Shown here one piece after another: positions 23,207-31,306 of a stretch of 31,521 nt of DNA. Position 1 is the stretch's first letter, and each line of letters begins with the position of its first letter. The position numbers and the translations under genes were made by a program. The notes under the pieces were generated by a model. That model did not search any database, was not told where the DNA came from, and saw only the letters and a list, made by a program, of their open reading frames with translations. This stretch comes from an uncultured Geobacter sp. Its GTDB lineage: Bacteria > Desulfobacterota > Desulfuromonadia > Geobacterales > Geobacteraceae. Location: assembly GCA_937886325.1 (NCBI GenBank), contig CALABV010000208.1:1-31521 (forward strand), given 5' to 3'.

Positions 23207-23255
23207 CTTTCACCTATCACTTTTTACTTTTCACTTTTTACTTATCACTTTTCAC
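23207..23255. repeat. seven tandem heptamers (consensus TTTTCAC)
   Basis: Seven head-to-tail 7-bp units fill 49 bp without gaps: CTTTCAC, CTATCAC, TTTTTAC, TTTTCAC, TTTTTAC, TTATCAC, TTTTCAC. They lie between the shared terminator and the MCP stop codon (23262). The regular period is seen directly; this is a short tandem repeat, not a CRISPR. Confidence 0.85.
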
Positions 23256-23261
23256 CGGTTT

Positions 23262-24620
23262 CTACGCCGCAAGTCTGAACCTGTTCACCATTTCCTGCAA
23301 CTCTTCGGCGAGACGCGCGAGCTGGTTCGCGGCCGAAGCCGACTCCTGGGACCCCTTGGCGGTCTCGTGGACGACCTCTGTGATCTGCTGGATGTTGCTG
23401 GTGATCTCGTTGGTAGTAGCGGTCTGCTCCTCCGCCGCGGTGGCAATCTGGTTGATCTGCATGGTGACGGAGTTCGCCTGCTCGAGAATTTCCTGCAGCG
23501 CCTGCCCCGACTTGGCGGCATCCTCCGTGCCTTTTTCCACCTCCCTGACCCCCTCTTCCATGGAAGACACGGCGCTCTTGGTCTCGACCTGGATTGCCTT
23601 GATCATGGCGCCTATTTCCTTGGTTGCCTTGGTGGTCCGTTCCGCCAGCGCGCGAACCTCGTCCGCGACAACCGCGAAGCCCCTCCCCTGCTCGCCGGCA
23701 CGGGCCGCCTCGATGGCCGCGTTCAGCGCCAGCAGGTTGGTCTGGTCCGCGATGTCCTCGATGGTGCCGACAATCTCTCCTATCTGGTCCGACCGGGCGC
23801 CGAGGCTTTCCACGGTCTGCGCCGATTCCTTGACCCTCTCCGCGATACGGCCCATTTCCGCCACCGTCTCCTGCACCACCGCCGCTCCACTTTCCGCCGA
23901 ATCGCCGGCCTGCTTGGAACTCTCTACCGCCATCAGGCAGTTCTTGGCGATCTCCGAACTGGTGGAGGTCATCTCCTCGCTGGCCGTGGCAACGGTCGAT
24001 GCCTGGGCCGCAACCTCTTCCGCACCCGTGGCAATCTGCTCGGAGGTAGCATAGAGCTGGGTGGAGGCGGATGCCACCTGGGCCGCGGTATCTCTGATGG
24101 AAGTCACCATGGAGCGCATGGACTCCAGCGTCCTGTTGATGGCCCGGCCCAGGTCACCGATCTCGTCCTTGGCGAAGATCTTGATTTCGGTTGACAGATC
24201 GCCGTCAGCCACCCGATCCATGGCCGCCGACACACGATTGAGCCGTGTCACGAAATTGTTGATCAGGAAAATTGCGCCCGCGAGACCGAGGAGAAATGCC
24301 AATGCTCCGGAAATCAGCATCAGTAGTCTCTGTCGCTCATAGGTCGTGACGGCCGTATCATATGCCTTCTTGATACTTTCCTCTTGAGACTTAACCTGGA
24401 CGCCGGATGTCTCCTTCTCCTTCGCTGCAAGAGGCGCAGCATCCTTCTGAAGGAAGAAAGAGCCGGTATTCCGCTGCTCCACCTTCACGATCATGTCCAA
24501 AGAATCTCTCACCTTCGACATGCCGCTGATGCCAAGATAGGTGATCATCAACAGCATGAACAACACAAATCCAAACACCAGTCCCATTTTCGGCCCAAGC
24601 CTCATCTTCGCGAAAATCAT
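23262..24620 (-). CDS. methyl-accepting chemotaxis protein with a minimal periplasmic domain
   Basis: The 452-aa chemoreceptor has TM1 (about 12-32), only about 66 periplasmic residues (33-98), and TM2 (99-121). A HAMP domain follows (about 122-175: NNFVTRLNRVSAAMDRVADG), then a long cytoplasmic coiled coil. The signalling tip contains TIEDIADQTNLLALNAAIEA and GRGFAVVADEVRALAERT, which bind CheA/CheW. Typical four-helix-bundle sensor domains are about 150 residues, so this one is too short to be a complete bundle and may be an internal deletion. There is no CheR-tethering pentapeptide at the C-terminus. A GAGGAG site lies 8 bp before ATG 24618-24620. No che genes lie nearby. It shares a terminator with mnmH. 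Confidence 0.9.
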   Translation of the reverse strand: MIFAKMRLGPKMGLVFGFVLFMLLMITYLGISGMSKVRDSLDMIVKVEQRNTGSFFLQKDAAPLAAKEKETSGVQVKSQEESIKKAYDTAVTTYERQRLLMLISGALAFLLGLAGAIFLINNFVTRLNRVSAAMDRVADGDLSTEIKIFAKDEIGDLGRAINRTLESMRSMVTSIRDTAAQVASASTQLYATSEQIATGAEEVAAQASTVATASEEMTSTSSEIAKNCLMAVESSKQAGDSAESGAAVVQETVAEMGRIAERVKESAQTVESLGARSDQIGEIVGTIEDIADQTNLLALNAAIEAARAGEQGRGFAVVADEVRALAERTTKATKEIGAMIKAIQVETKSAVSSMEEGVREVEKGTEDAAKSGQALQEILEQANSVTMQINQIATAAEEQTATTNEITSNIQQITEVVHETAKGSQESASAANQLARLAEELQEMVNRFRLAA

Positions 24621-25114
24621 ACCTTTTCTCCTCTTTTACGTTTTACCCGAGTTCTCTGCACGCACGTGTCAACCAAGATAGACACAACTATCGACTTGTA
24701 GCATGGTGACAGGAAGCGTACCTCCTGTCCTGCTATTATTTTCGTCACGAGAGATAAAAACTTGAACCATATTTTTAATTAAATTTGTAATTCATCCGGC
24801 TCCGTTTTTCATAGCAAGATACTGTTATTGATCATTCATTTTTGAACTTGTTTATTTTTACATCATTATTTATCTTAAAATATATTTACTTCTTTTTATT
24901 TTTTGAAATATTTAATTTATTGTATTTATTCATAACCAAGCTCACTTCATCTCATAATGAATGCTGGACACTCATCCGTAGACGCCTTCTTCACCAGTTG
25001 CGAGACGGATGAAAACATAGATATATAAAAAGCCCTGATTTCTCAGGGCCCTTCCCTGCAGCGTCGAACTTCATGGAAGTATGCGGCACATCGTTTATTC
25101 AAGCGCTATAGCAA
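24621..25114. other. 494-bp AT-rich intergenic region
   Basis: No gene is visible. It holds a perfect 7-bp hairpin GACAGGA/TCCTGTC (24706-24712 with 24721-24727), a long AT-rich stretch (about 24770-24950) and the terminator of the EFR1 gene (25026-25049). The MCP promoter probably lies in the left half; TTGACA occurs on the minus strand near 24672-24677, but I see no well-spaced -10 box. Confidence 0.55.
25026..25049 (-). terminator. Rho-independent terminator of the EFR1 gene
   Basis: GCCCTGA (25032-25038) and TCAGGGC (25043-25049) form a perfect 7-bp stem with a 4-nt loop. On the minus strand TTTTTATATAT follows. It lies 65 bp past the EFR1 stop codon. Confidence 0.88.
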
Positions 25115-25915
25115 TTAGTTTTCGCGCTCTCCGCATTGCTCCCGAAAAACATCCTTCACCTTCACCTCAGGGTGATGGTAGCGTTCGTATCCCTTTGTTT
25201 TCCCTCCGTACTGAATGCATTCCGTGGGACACCACTGGATGCATGCGAGGCACTGCTCGCAGCTGCCGTGCCAGACGGGTCTCCCTGCTTCCATGGTGAT
25301 ATTTCCTACAGGGCAGACCTTTTCACAGATACCGCAGGAGTCGCACGTGCCGTCGATTTGGAAGTTTTTGTCCATTGTCTGCACGAGATTATAGGTCATT
25401 CTGTGGAAGGCGGTGAATAACACCCTCTGCCACAAGGGACCTTTCTCGATGAGTCCCGATGTACGGCTTGTGACATACGTTGCCGCAATCCTGATTTTAT
25501 CGATTGCCGTGTCGAACAGTTTCCGCTGCGCCTCCACCGGACCCGGCCCACCCCAGGGAATATAGTTGCTCGGCAACCGGATATCGAAGCCGGCGGAAAG
25601 TTTGAGGCCGTCCTTTGCCATGAGTTCCTTGAGTTGAATGAGGGTGCGTGATACCTGCCCGGCGTTAACCGCAACGGCGAAATAATAGGCGGCCGGCCGT
25701 TTTTCCATTACTTGGAGAAAAGTGCGTACATGCCTCGGGACGCCCCAGATGTGGACCGGGAAAACAAACCCGATTGTATCCGGTTCACCGACGCATCGGA
25801 TATGATTCACCCGGCGCATCGGAACGATCTCCGCGTCGCCGAGCGCCTCGGCGAACAAGCGCGCCGTCCACAGGGAATTGCCGGTACCGGTATAATAGTA
25901 GATGACTGTATGCAT
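25115..25915 (-). CDS. EFR1-type flavodoxin/ferredoxin fusion protein
   Basis: The 266-aa cytoplasmic protein joins a flavodoxin-like domain to a two-cluster ferredoxin. The FMN-binding loop YTGTGNS is at residues 8-14, and FVFPVHIWGVP follows as in this family. The C-terminal domain binds two [4Fe-4S] clusters through C191-x2-C194-x2-C197-x3-C201 and C219-x2-C222-x2-C225-x3-C229; a further Cys lies at 233. It should be a low-potential electron carrier or small oxidoreductase. ATG 25913-25915 is chosen because GGAG lies 7 bp upstream and the FMN loop falls at the usual place; an upstream ATG (25930) adds only 5 residues. It is a single gene with its own terminator. Partner unknown. Confidence 0.87.
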   Translation of the reverse strand: MHTVIYYYTGTGNSLWTARLFAEALGDAEIVPMRRVNHIRCVGEPDTIGFVFPVHIWGVPRHVRTFLQVMEKRPAAYYFAVAVNAGQVSRTLIQLKELMAKDGLKLSAGFDIRLPSNYIPWGGPGPVEAQRKLFDTAIDKIRIAATYVTSRTSGLIEKGPLWQRVLFTAFHRMTYNLVQTMDKNFQIDGTCDSCGICEKVCPVGNITMEAGRPVWHGSCEQCLACIQWCPTECIQYGGKTKGYERYHHPEVKVKDVFREQCGEREN

Positions 25916-25943
25916 GATGACGCTCCGCATGAATGAATATCGG

Positions 25944-25972
25944 GCAATAGAGTACCACAATAATAGGGTCAA
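25944..25972 (-). promoter_or_regulatory. possible promoter of the EFR1 gene
   Basis: On the minus strand TTGACC (25972-25967) and TATTGC (25949-25944) are 17 bp apart, ending about 30 bp before the EFR1 start. The -10 box is poor. Confidence 0.35.
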
Positions 25973-26168
25973 ACAATCAGGGAATAAAATCAGGTAAAGC
26001 GCCGGGGCAAGAAAACCTTTCCGGGATTACGCCATGAATCCTTTGCTGTCCACCCATATTGAGCCTTGCGTCCATATCCTGCCGGTGGCATAGTACAGCC
26101 TGATGCCGTGAAGAATGCGAAAGCGGCACCCGAACCTGATTAATCCAACGAACGCCCATGGAGGTTTC

Positions 26169-27857
26169 ATGAGGCCCATTTCCGGCGAAATCGCCTATAT
26201 TGCCGGCGTTTCAGCCCGCAAGCACCTCAAGACGCTGATCGCATACTGCACCTTCCTCGTATGCATGGTGCTGGTCTACGCCAAGGTTTTCCAGTATCTG
26301 ATGCTGCACCTGGAAGGGCGCGAATTCTCGATCGTTGCCGGCATCTACTGGGTGATAACCGTCATGACCACCCTGGGTTTCGGTGACATCACCTTTCACT
26401 CCGACGCCGGCTACATCTTTGCAGGGATCGTGACCCTGTCCGGCGTGCTGTTTCTGCTCATCCTCCTGCCCTTCGGTGTTATCAGCCTGTTCCTTGCTCC
26501 CTGGATAGAAGAGATGCTCCGTTATCATCCGCTCCTTGAGGCGCCCGAAGGTACCAGCGGCCATGTGATCATCTGCGGTCTCGACTCGGTTACGAGAGAA
26601 CTGGTCCGCAAGCTCCGGGTTCGCGGAATACCATTCTTTGCCGTACTTTCCGGCTACGAGGAGGTCCGGCGTCTGGAGGAAGACGAGGGTATCCGGGCAG
26701 TGTACGGTGATCCGTCCGACGCCGGCGTGCTGCAGAAGCTGAAGGTTGAGAAGGCGCGCCACATCATCCTCAACCTCGGCGACAAGGAGAACGTCAACAT
26801 AACCCTTACGGTCCGTTCCCTCTGTTCAACTCCCATCGCGACAATGCTCGATGAGCCGTACCACGCGGAACTGCTCCGGCTGGCCGGTGCGAACCAGGTG
26901 GTCCCCCTGAAGAAAATCCTTGGCCGCTACCTAGCCACCAGGGCCACCACCATGGGGGCGTTTGCCCATGTCCTGGATTCTCTGGGCACGTTGCGCATCG
27001 CCGAAGTTCCGGTACACGGCACCCCGTTCTCAGGCATGCCCCTGCGGGAAGCCCGCATCCGCGAGCAGACCGGACTCGCTGTTGTCGGGGTATGGGAGAG
27101 GGGAAAGATTGTCATACCGACCCGCGATACGCTTCTCTCGGAGCAGTCGGTTATTGTAGTGGTGGGAACACGGGAGAATCTGGAAACACTGGAGAAACTG
27201 ACCGGAGAGATGCCGGATCAGGATATGGTGATAATCATCGGCCACGGACGTATCGGCTGTTCGTCGGCCTGTTTCCTTGAACACTGGTCGGTGCCGTTTG
27301 TCTTGATTGACAGGGCCGTCAATCCCAGTTGCACCGAACACGAGGTCATCATCGGAGACGCAACCAGCCGGACCATCCTGAAGGATGCAGCCATCGACCG
27401 AGCAAAGGGGCTCATTGCCACCACCAACGACGACAGCGCCAACATCCTGTTTACTCTGGCAAGCCGCCACCTCAACCGGCATATCCGCATCGTCGCCCGC
27501 GCAAACCGGGAGGAAAACGTGGCCCAGCTCTACGCTGCCGGAGCCGACTTCGTCGTATCGAACACATCGGTGGGCGCCAATATCCTGATGAACATCCTGG
27601 AAAACAAGGATTCCATCTTTCTCTCGGAGGGAATGCACATCTACCGCCATACCGTCCCCGATTCCATGCACGGCAGGACGATCCGGGCTTGCGGCATCAG
27701 GGAGACGAGCGGCGGAACGGTCATTGCGCTGGAACGGGGTAAAGCGGAGGAGGCGACGGTAAATCCGTCTCCGGATACGGTCATCACCCGCGACATGACC
27801 CTGATTTTTATCGGCAGCCCGGAACAGGAGGCCCGCTGCCGGGAACTGCTGCATTGA
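26169..27857 (+). CDS. K+ channel with two fused RCK domains (GsuK-like)
   Basis: The 562-aa protein is a two-TM potassium channel. TM1 is about 23-45, the pore helix and selectivity filter are MTTLGFGDI (66-74), and TM2 is about 82-112. Two RCK units follow in the same chain. RCK1 (about 130-345) has a degenerate nucleotide loop, CGLDSVTRE, without GxGxxG. RCK2 (about 352-562) has an intact IIGHGRIGCSS and acidic VLID. This architecture matches GsuK of Geobacter sulfurreducens, a channel gated by several ligands; that parallel is by layout and partial memory, not alignment. The start ATG 26169 follows GGAGG at 4 bp; an upstream in-frame ATG (26115) has no such site. It stands alone between EFR1 and a decayed region. 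With the ATPase/RCK operon, it makes this part of the chromosome rich in K+-handling genes. Confidence 0.9.
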   Translation: MRPISGEIAYIAGVSARKHLKTLIAYCTFLVCMVLVYAKVFQYLMLHLEGREFSIVAGIYWVITVMTTLGFGDITFHSDAGYIFAGIVTLSGVLFLLILLPFGVISLFLAPWIEEMLRYHPLLEAPEGTSGHVIICGLDSVTRELVRKLRVRGIPFFAVLSGYEEVRRLEEDEGIRAVYGDPSDAGVLQKLKVEKARHIILNLGDKENVNITLTVRSLCSTPIATMLDEPYHAELLRLAGANQVVPLKKILGRYLATRATTMGAFAHVLDSLGTLRIAEVPVHGTPFSGMPLREARIREQTGLAVVGVWERGKIVIPTRDTLLSEQSVIVVVGTRENLETLEKLTGEMPDQDMVIIIGHGRIGCSSACFLEHWSVPFVLIDRAVNPSCTEHEVIIGDATSRTILKDAAIDRAKGLIATTNDDSANILFTLASRHLNRHIRIVARANREENVAQLYAAGADFVVSNTSVGANILMNILENKDSIFLSEGMHIYRHTVPDSMHGRTIRACGIRETSGGTVIALERGKAEEATVNPSPDTVITRDMTLIFIGSPEQEARCRELLH

Positions 27858-27861
27858 TTCT

Positions 27862-27884
27862 GCGGTTTTTATTAAACCGCTGAT
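27862..27884 (+). terminator. weak hairpin after the K+ channel gene
   Basis: GCGGTTT (27862-27868) pairs with AAACCGC (27874-27880), 7 bp with a 5-nt loop, starting 5 bp after the stop codon. Only a short TGATGTTTT follows, so it may be a weak terminator. Confidence 0.45.
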
Positions 27885-28009
27885 GTTTTGCGTAAACAGC
27901 CGGACATACGGTGTCGCGGAATTACCGTTCTTCCTCTTCTCTCTTGAGGAATCACGAATACGATTGATGCTGTATCAAAGATGAAACCGGTATCCATTGA
28001 CCGGTCCCT

Positions 28010-28132
28010 CTAGTTGAAACCCGTCATGCCGTCAGCCGACAGAGTGCGGCAGGATACCGGCTTACCGCCCTCTGTGCGAAGACCGTGTAATGGGAGTTCG
28101 AAGACCTCTTTTATCTCTACCAGCCTCGGTTA
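28010..28132 (-). other. coding-like fragment without a start codon
   Basis: A 40-codon minus-strand frame (stop TAG 28010-28012) reads like real protein (EIKEVFELPLHG, then EGGKPVSCRTLSADGMTGFN) but has a TAA just upstream and no usable start. It lies right behind the radical SAM pseudogene and may be the remains of a following gene. The rest of 27885-28009 shows nothing. Family not recognised. Confidence 0.25.
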
Positions 28133-28140
28133 TCCAACGC

Positions 28141-29096
28141 TTAGCGGGTTGCGCCGGTGTAGAACCGGGAGGGGCCGCTCCATACGTCCCGGTTGCTTTC
28201 CTTGAAAATCGCAGCGCAGCCCGCAACGGTTTCTCCTCTGCCTTCTTCCGTTTTTGTCTCGACATCTCTCGGATTAGCGCCGACTTAGGCCCAGAAAAGA
28301 TTCGCGCCTCCCAAGGCTCCCAGTGCACACGTTTCATGGGTACAATTGCCCAGTACTGATCGGGGCATTGCCAACCTGGTAACGGCAACAATCTATACCA
28401 TTCGCATTTCGCTGATCATCCCGCGACCGGCCATGCCGGCGCCGGGGATGGATATCCTTCGTGCAGCGCCGCTGAACGACGGGCTGAAGGAGTCTGTAAA
28501 TACTATCATCTCCGCCAACTCTTCGTTTGTATGTTCCGGTCCGATTGGCTATACGCACGTGCCGACTTCAAGACCCGCTTCCAGAAATTGCGGATGCTCT
28601 CTTTCCTTTTTTCCACGGAAAGATTCGTATCGATGCCCTCACGCAGACGAACGGCATGATAGACGCCCGAAAAACCGACATCCTTGAGTCTCGCCTTCTG
28701 AAGCGATTGATCCCCGACATTGGCAATGAGGACTGTTTCGGGTTTCAGGCTTTTCCTTACTTCTTGAGCGATTTCAAGGTACCGGTCAAAGGCATTCTGT
28801 GCCGTAGACATCATGAACACTGCATTGGCGCCATCCGCCTCGAACCGGCGGACATGGGCAACGGCGTCTTCAGGAGAAAGCTCTCTTGATTCCTTGAAAA
28901 TGCCGTTGATGTGAGCAAATGAGCAGAAAAGGCATTCACAGTTACATGGTGAGAGATTTACCGCAAACTGGGCGTGGATTTCGGCCTTTCCACCAGAGAG
29001 CTCTTTGCAAAGACGATTCGCTTCCGCCATGACCCTGTATGATTCAATGCAGTCCGGCGGCAAAGCCAGGAGAGACAATTCGGGACAGCACATCAT
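28141..29096 (-). pseudogene. decayed radical SAM gene (BioB-like)
   Basis: The first 175 or so residues are intact: a radical SAM cluster motif CNCECLFC (the C-x3-C-x2-C cysteines), ELSPEDAVAHVRRFEADGAN, VLIANVGDQS and REGIDTNLSVEKRKESIRNFW. At IRNFW the frame shifts by one base (TGGAAG where TGGGAAG would keep the frame). The continuation is clear in another frame: EAGLEVGTCV, PIGPEHTNEELAEMI, RISIPGAGMAGRGMISEM, IVAVTRLAMPRSV, ANLFWA, VGANPRDVE, WSGPSRFYTG. It is broken by three in-frame stops: TAG at 28549-28551, TAG at 28393-28395 and TAA at 28285-28287. The natural end is TAA at 28141-28143. The full protein would have had about 318 residues, related in layout to biotin synthase-type radical SAM enzymes. 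Its substrate is unknown to me. Confidence 0.88.
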
Positions 29097-29663
29097 TATT
29101 ACGCGATTTGTTCAACAGTTCCTCGGCGTTACTTTTCCTACCGCCTTTCATTGCGCGTCACCACGCCGGGATAAAGAGGGACCGGTCAATCCATGCCGCT
29201 CCCATGTCCCTGGATCGGTTGCCCCTCATGGACTGGCCCGGATTTCTCCTTCAGGAGTTAGCGTACTTTATTTCAGGCATATTAAAACCCACGATACATG
29301 TTGGGGTTTGCTCCATATTGCACGGAGACTTTTTCCGTACGCCTGCAACTTCGGCCTCACATGCGCTATTTCTTGCTGGGCGGGTTGTTGTCTGACCGGA
29401 AATATTATGGTTACGAAAGGGAGGAGACGTTGACGTGCACTTGGGTGAGCGAAACGGAGCAAAGATTGACATAAGCCTTTTTTCAATTATCCTTTCGAAT
29501 AGCAAGCGCTACCTTCCTCTCACGTCAGACCCGCTCTTCACAACCCGCTGACCAAACTTCAGCTCGATAAAGATCCTTCGTGACCCTAACTCTCGACCAC
29601 AGGGCAACGGCGACCGGCACACTGTCAGGAGAAGCAGTACTTACAGACAAAGGAGGAAACGAA
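29097..29663. other. 567-bp intergenic region
   Basis: No convincing gene on either strand; the open frames present have no ribosome-binding sites or recognisable sequence. A possible promoter (TTGACA at 29466-29471 with TATCCT at 29488-29493, 16-bp spacing) points toward the small exported protein at 29664. The left part may hold further decayed DNA from the pseudogene's locus. Confidence 0.45.
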
Positions 29664-29996
29664 ATGATATTCAAAATTATTTTTGTATTTGCATTGATGC
29701 TCCAGTTCAGCCTGGCAGGCATCTCGCATGCCGAGATGCAAAAGACGGCGAGTACAATGTCAAAAGACGCCAAGCCACTCAGCCTGATAACTGCAACACC
29801 GGAAGAAGGTTTCCAACTCGCGATAGCGCTTGCCCGGAAGGCGGTCAAGGCTACGCAACCCAACAAAGAAATTCTGTTTAAGCTGCGGGAAGTATATTCC
29901 AATGACGCCGATTCACTCATTGCAGCGTCACAGGTCGTCGCTATCCACTTTCAGACAATCTCTGCAGCGAACAACTATTGGCGAGATAAAAAATGA
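29664..29996 (+). CDS. small exported protein of unknown function
   Basis: The 110-aa protein has a Sec signal peptide (MIFKIIFVFALMLQFSLAG, cleavage probable after SHA near residue 23). The mature part, about 87 residues, is helical and charged and contains no Cys (PEEGFQLAIALARKAVKA and KEILFKLREVYSNDADSLIA). The start is well supported by AGGAGG (29651-29656) 7 bp before ATG 29664. No domain recognised; its size and helical character suggest a small periplasmic binding or stress protein, but this is not shown. It converges on rnk. Confidence 0.68.
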   Translation: MIFKIIFVFALMLQFSLAGISHAEMQKTASTMSKDAKPLSLITATPEEGFQLAIALARKAVKATQPNKEILFKLREVYSNDADSLIAASQVVAIHFQTISAANNYWRDKK

Positions 29997-30240
29997 TATT
30001 GTGAAACTGTGAGGATCACACACACGTTCACTCGCCGTCGACAGCAGTGCCGCTCAGAAAGTATTCTCCGCGTTCACCGAAGCCGGGGCCGAATCTGTGC
30101 AGGCGCACGACGTTTGTTGTGAACCATGGCGAACAAGAGAAGATTCAGTTTGAGTCGTCAAGGATCTTTTCTTCTTTATCTGTTTTTCCGGTTTGCCGGA
30201 TCTGACGAGCGGCCCGAACATCGAGTACCATCGCAACAGA

Positions 30241-30669
30241 TCACAAATGATAATCTCCCGCGGCTTCGGGTTGATAGAGAAGCTGCTCCACCATTAAGCG
30301 TCTCCGGCCGGTTGCTGTTGTCACATCAAAAACGTGGCCTACTCTGCAGCCAATCATCGCTGTTCCGATGGGCGATAGAATCGATACCTTGTTCTCTTCT
30401 GCGTTTGCACTCTGCGGAAAAACAAGCACGAACTGTTCGAACGTTCCTCTCTCAACGTCTTTTAGGATGACTTTTGAATTCATTGTTATTACGTCTGACG
30501 GTACATGAGCCGCCCCTACAACTTTTGCTTTCATGAGTTCCTTGGTCAGGCCTTCAAGATGAAGGAAGCCTTTTTTCGCACTCATTATTTCTTGTGCGAG
30601 CAGTTTTTCCAGCCGGGCCTTGTCGTTTTCCGTTATGTAAATCGTTCTTTTATCGTTTGCTGTTCCCAT
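30241..30669 (-). CDS. rnk: regulator of nucleoside diphosphate kinase, GreA-like
   Basis: The 142-aa protein starts MGTANDKRTIYITENDKARL, matching the short N-terminal coiled-coil domain of Rnk. A GreA/GreB-type C-terminal domain follows (about 50-142: VILKDVERGTFEQFVLVFP, ILSPIGTAMIGCRVGHVFDV, ending LLYQPEAAGDYHL). The size is close to E. coli Rnk (136 residues). Members bind RNA polymerase near the secondary channel and lack the long acidic coiled coil of GreA, so they do not stimulate cleavage. ATG 30667-30669 has GGAG 7 bp upstream; an in-frame ATG 5 codons earlier has none. Confidence 0.88.
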   Translation of the reverse strand: MGTANDKRTIYITENDKARLEKLLAQEIMSAKKGFLHLEGLTKELMKAKVVGAAHVPSDVITMNSKVILKDVERGTFEQFVLVFPQSANAEENKVSILSPIGTAMIGCRVGHVFDVTTATGRRRLMVEQLLYQPEAAGDYHL

Positions 30670-30720
30670 CGTTAGACTCCACAAAATCAGCTGTGCATCG
30701 GATTCCCGTATATGTAGCGG

Positions 30721-30963
30721 CTATCCGGAAACTTCGGATGTGACACTATTGCATCGTTTCATCCACCCCGCCCGTATCGACCTCATACCCGGCAGCGCAC
30801 GTAGAATATTCCCGGTTGTGGCCCTGGTGGCGTCCGAATCCCCCGAGTGGCTGACCGCCAGGCGGACACCCCGGTCAAAGTCTCCCTTGACTGCCAGTGC
30901 GCTGAACAGGGAGATGGTCATGCCTCGTCCATGAGCCACCGCTCCGCCGAGGAGACAACTGGA
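30721..30963 (-). pseudogene. C-terminal remnant of an ADP-ribosylglycohydrolase gene
   Basis: The frame reads LLGGAVAHGRGMTISLFSA, KGDFDRGVRLAVSHSGDSDA, then TTGNILRALPG, as in the last 75-80 residues of ADP-ribosylglycohydrolases. The family motif is HSGDSDSTGAI(A/T)GN; the Asp pair that binds Mg2+ is kept, but the following Ser-Thr-Gly-Ala has become Ala-Thr-Arg-Ala. Upstream of about 30963 the frame stays open to 31125 but loses all likeness to the family, and the N-terminal two thirds of the enzyme are missing. It therefore looks like a leftover fragment. It lies between rnk and tRNA-Leu on the same strand. Confidence 0.65.
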
Positions 30964-31141
30964 AAAGTAAATTGTTGTTTTATTGCCTCTGATCACTTTC
31001 ACCTCCTCACGTAGTTCTGCTGTGCGCGGCTCTGAATCGCTCTTGACCGGGATACGGAGCTGGGTAGTCGCTGCAGACGCTTCAGCATGCGAAAAATGTA
31101 CGCGGCCATGCTCCCGGCATTGCACCAGACATGCGGATCGG

Positions 31142-31176
31142 CGAAAAAAAAGAGCCCTGATTGCTCAAGGCTCTTG
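31142..31176 (-). terminator. Rho-independent terminator of the tRNA-Leu gene
   Basis: On the minus strand AAGAGCCTTGA pairs with TCAGGGCTCTT (31175-31165 with 31160-31150), with one G-U pair and a GCAA loop, followed by a T-run (31149-31144). It is 32 bp past the tRNA 3' end. Confidence 0.88.
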
Positions 31177-31207
31177 ATACTGCATCGGACTTCCTTGGAT
31201 TGTCGAA

Positions 31208-31294
31208 TGGTACCGAAGGCCGGAATCGAACCGGCATGCCCTTGCGGGCGGCAGATTTTGAGTCTGCTGCGTCTACCAATTTCGCCACTTCGGC
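31208..31294 (-). tRNA. tRNA-Leu(CAA)
   Basis: An 87-nt class II tRNA with acceptor GCCGAAG pairing CTTCGGT (first pair G-U), discriminator A and encoded CCA (31210-31208). The anticodon arm GCAGA-CTCAAAA-TCTGC gives CAA, reading UUG. The long variable arm (CGCCCGCAAGGGCAT) is normal for tRNA-Leu, and the T-loop GTTCGATTC is present. It has its own promoter and terminator. Confidence 0.96.
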
Positions 31295-31306
31295 AAATGC
31301 CCGCGA

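Noticed and set aside
23207..23255. CRISPR array
   Set aside because: The units are 7 bp long and contiguous, with no spacers and no cas genes.
24621..25114. Cyclic-dinucleotide (GEMM) riboswitch in the AT-rich leader of the MCP gene
   Set aside because: The conserved GEMM core sequences are not present; only simple hairpins are seen.
28285..28551. In-frame TAG codons in the radical SAM gene as pyrrolysine or amber recoding
   Set aside because: One of the three stops is TAA, a frameshift also breaks the gene, the positions correspond to ordinary Glu/Gln, and no pyl genes are seen.
28346..28687. Plus-strand frame of 113 codons
   Set aside because: It lies antisense to the radical SAM pseudogene, whose sequence explains the DNA.
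30126..30470. Plus-strand frame of 114 codons antisense to rnk
   Set aside because: rnk is clearly recognised on the other strand; the plus frame shows no features and only overlaps it.
31208..31294. tRNA-Leu as an integration site with a second att copy in the window
   Set aside because: I looked for the tRNA 3'-end sequence elsewhere in the window and found no second copy, and no integrase gene.
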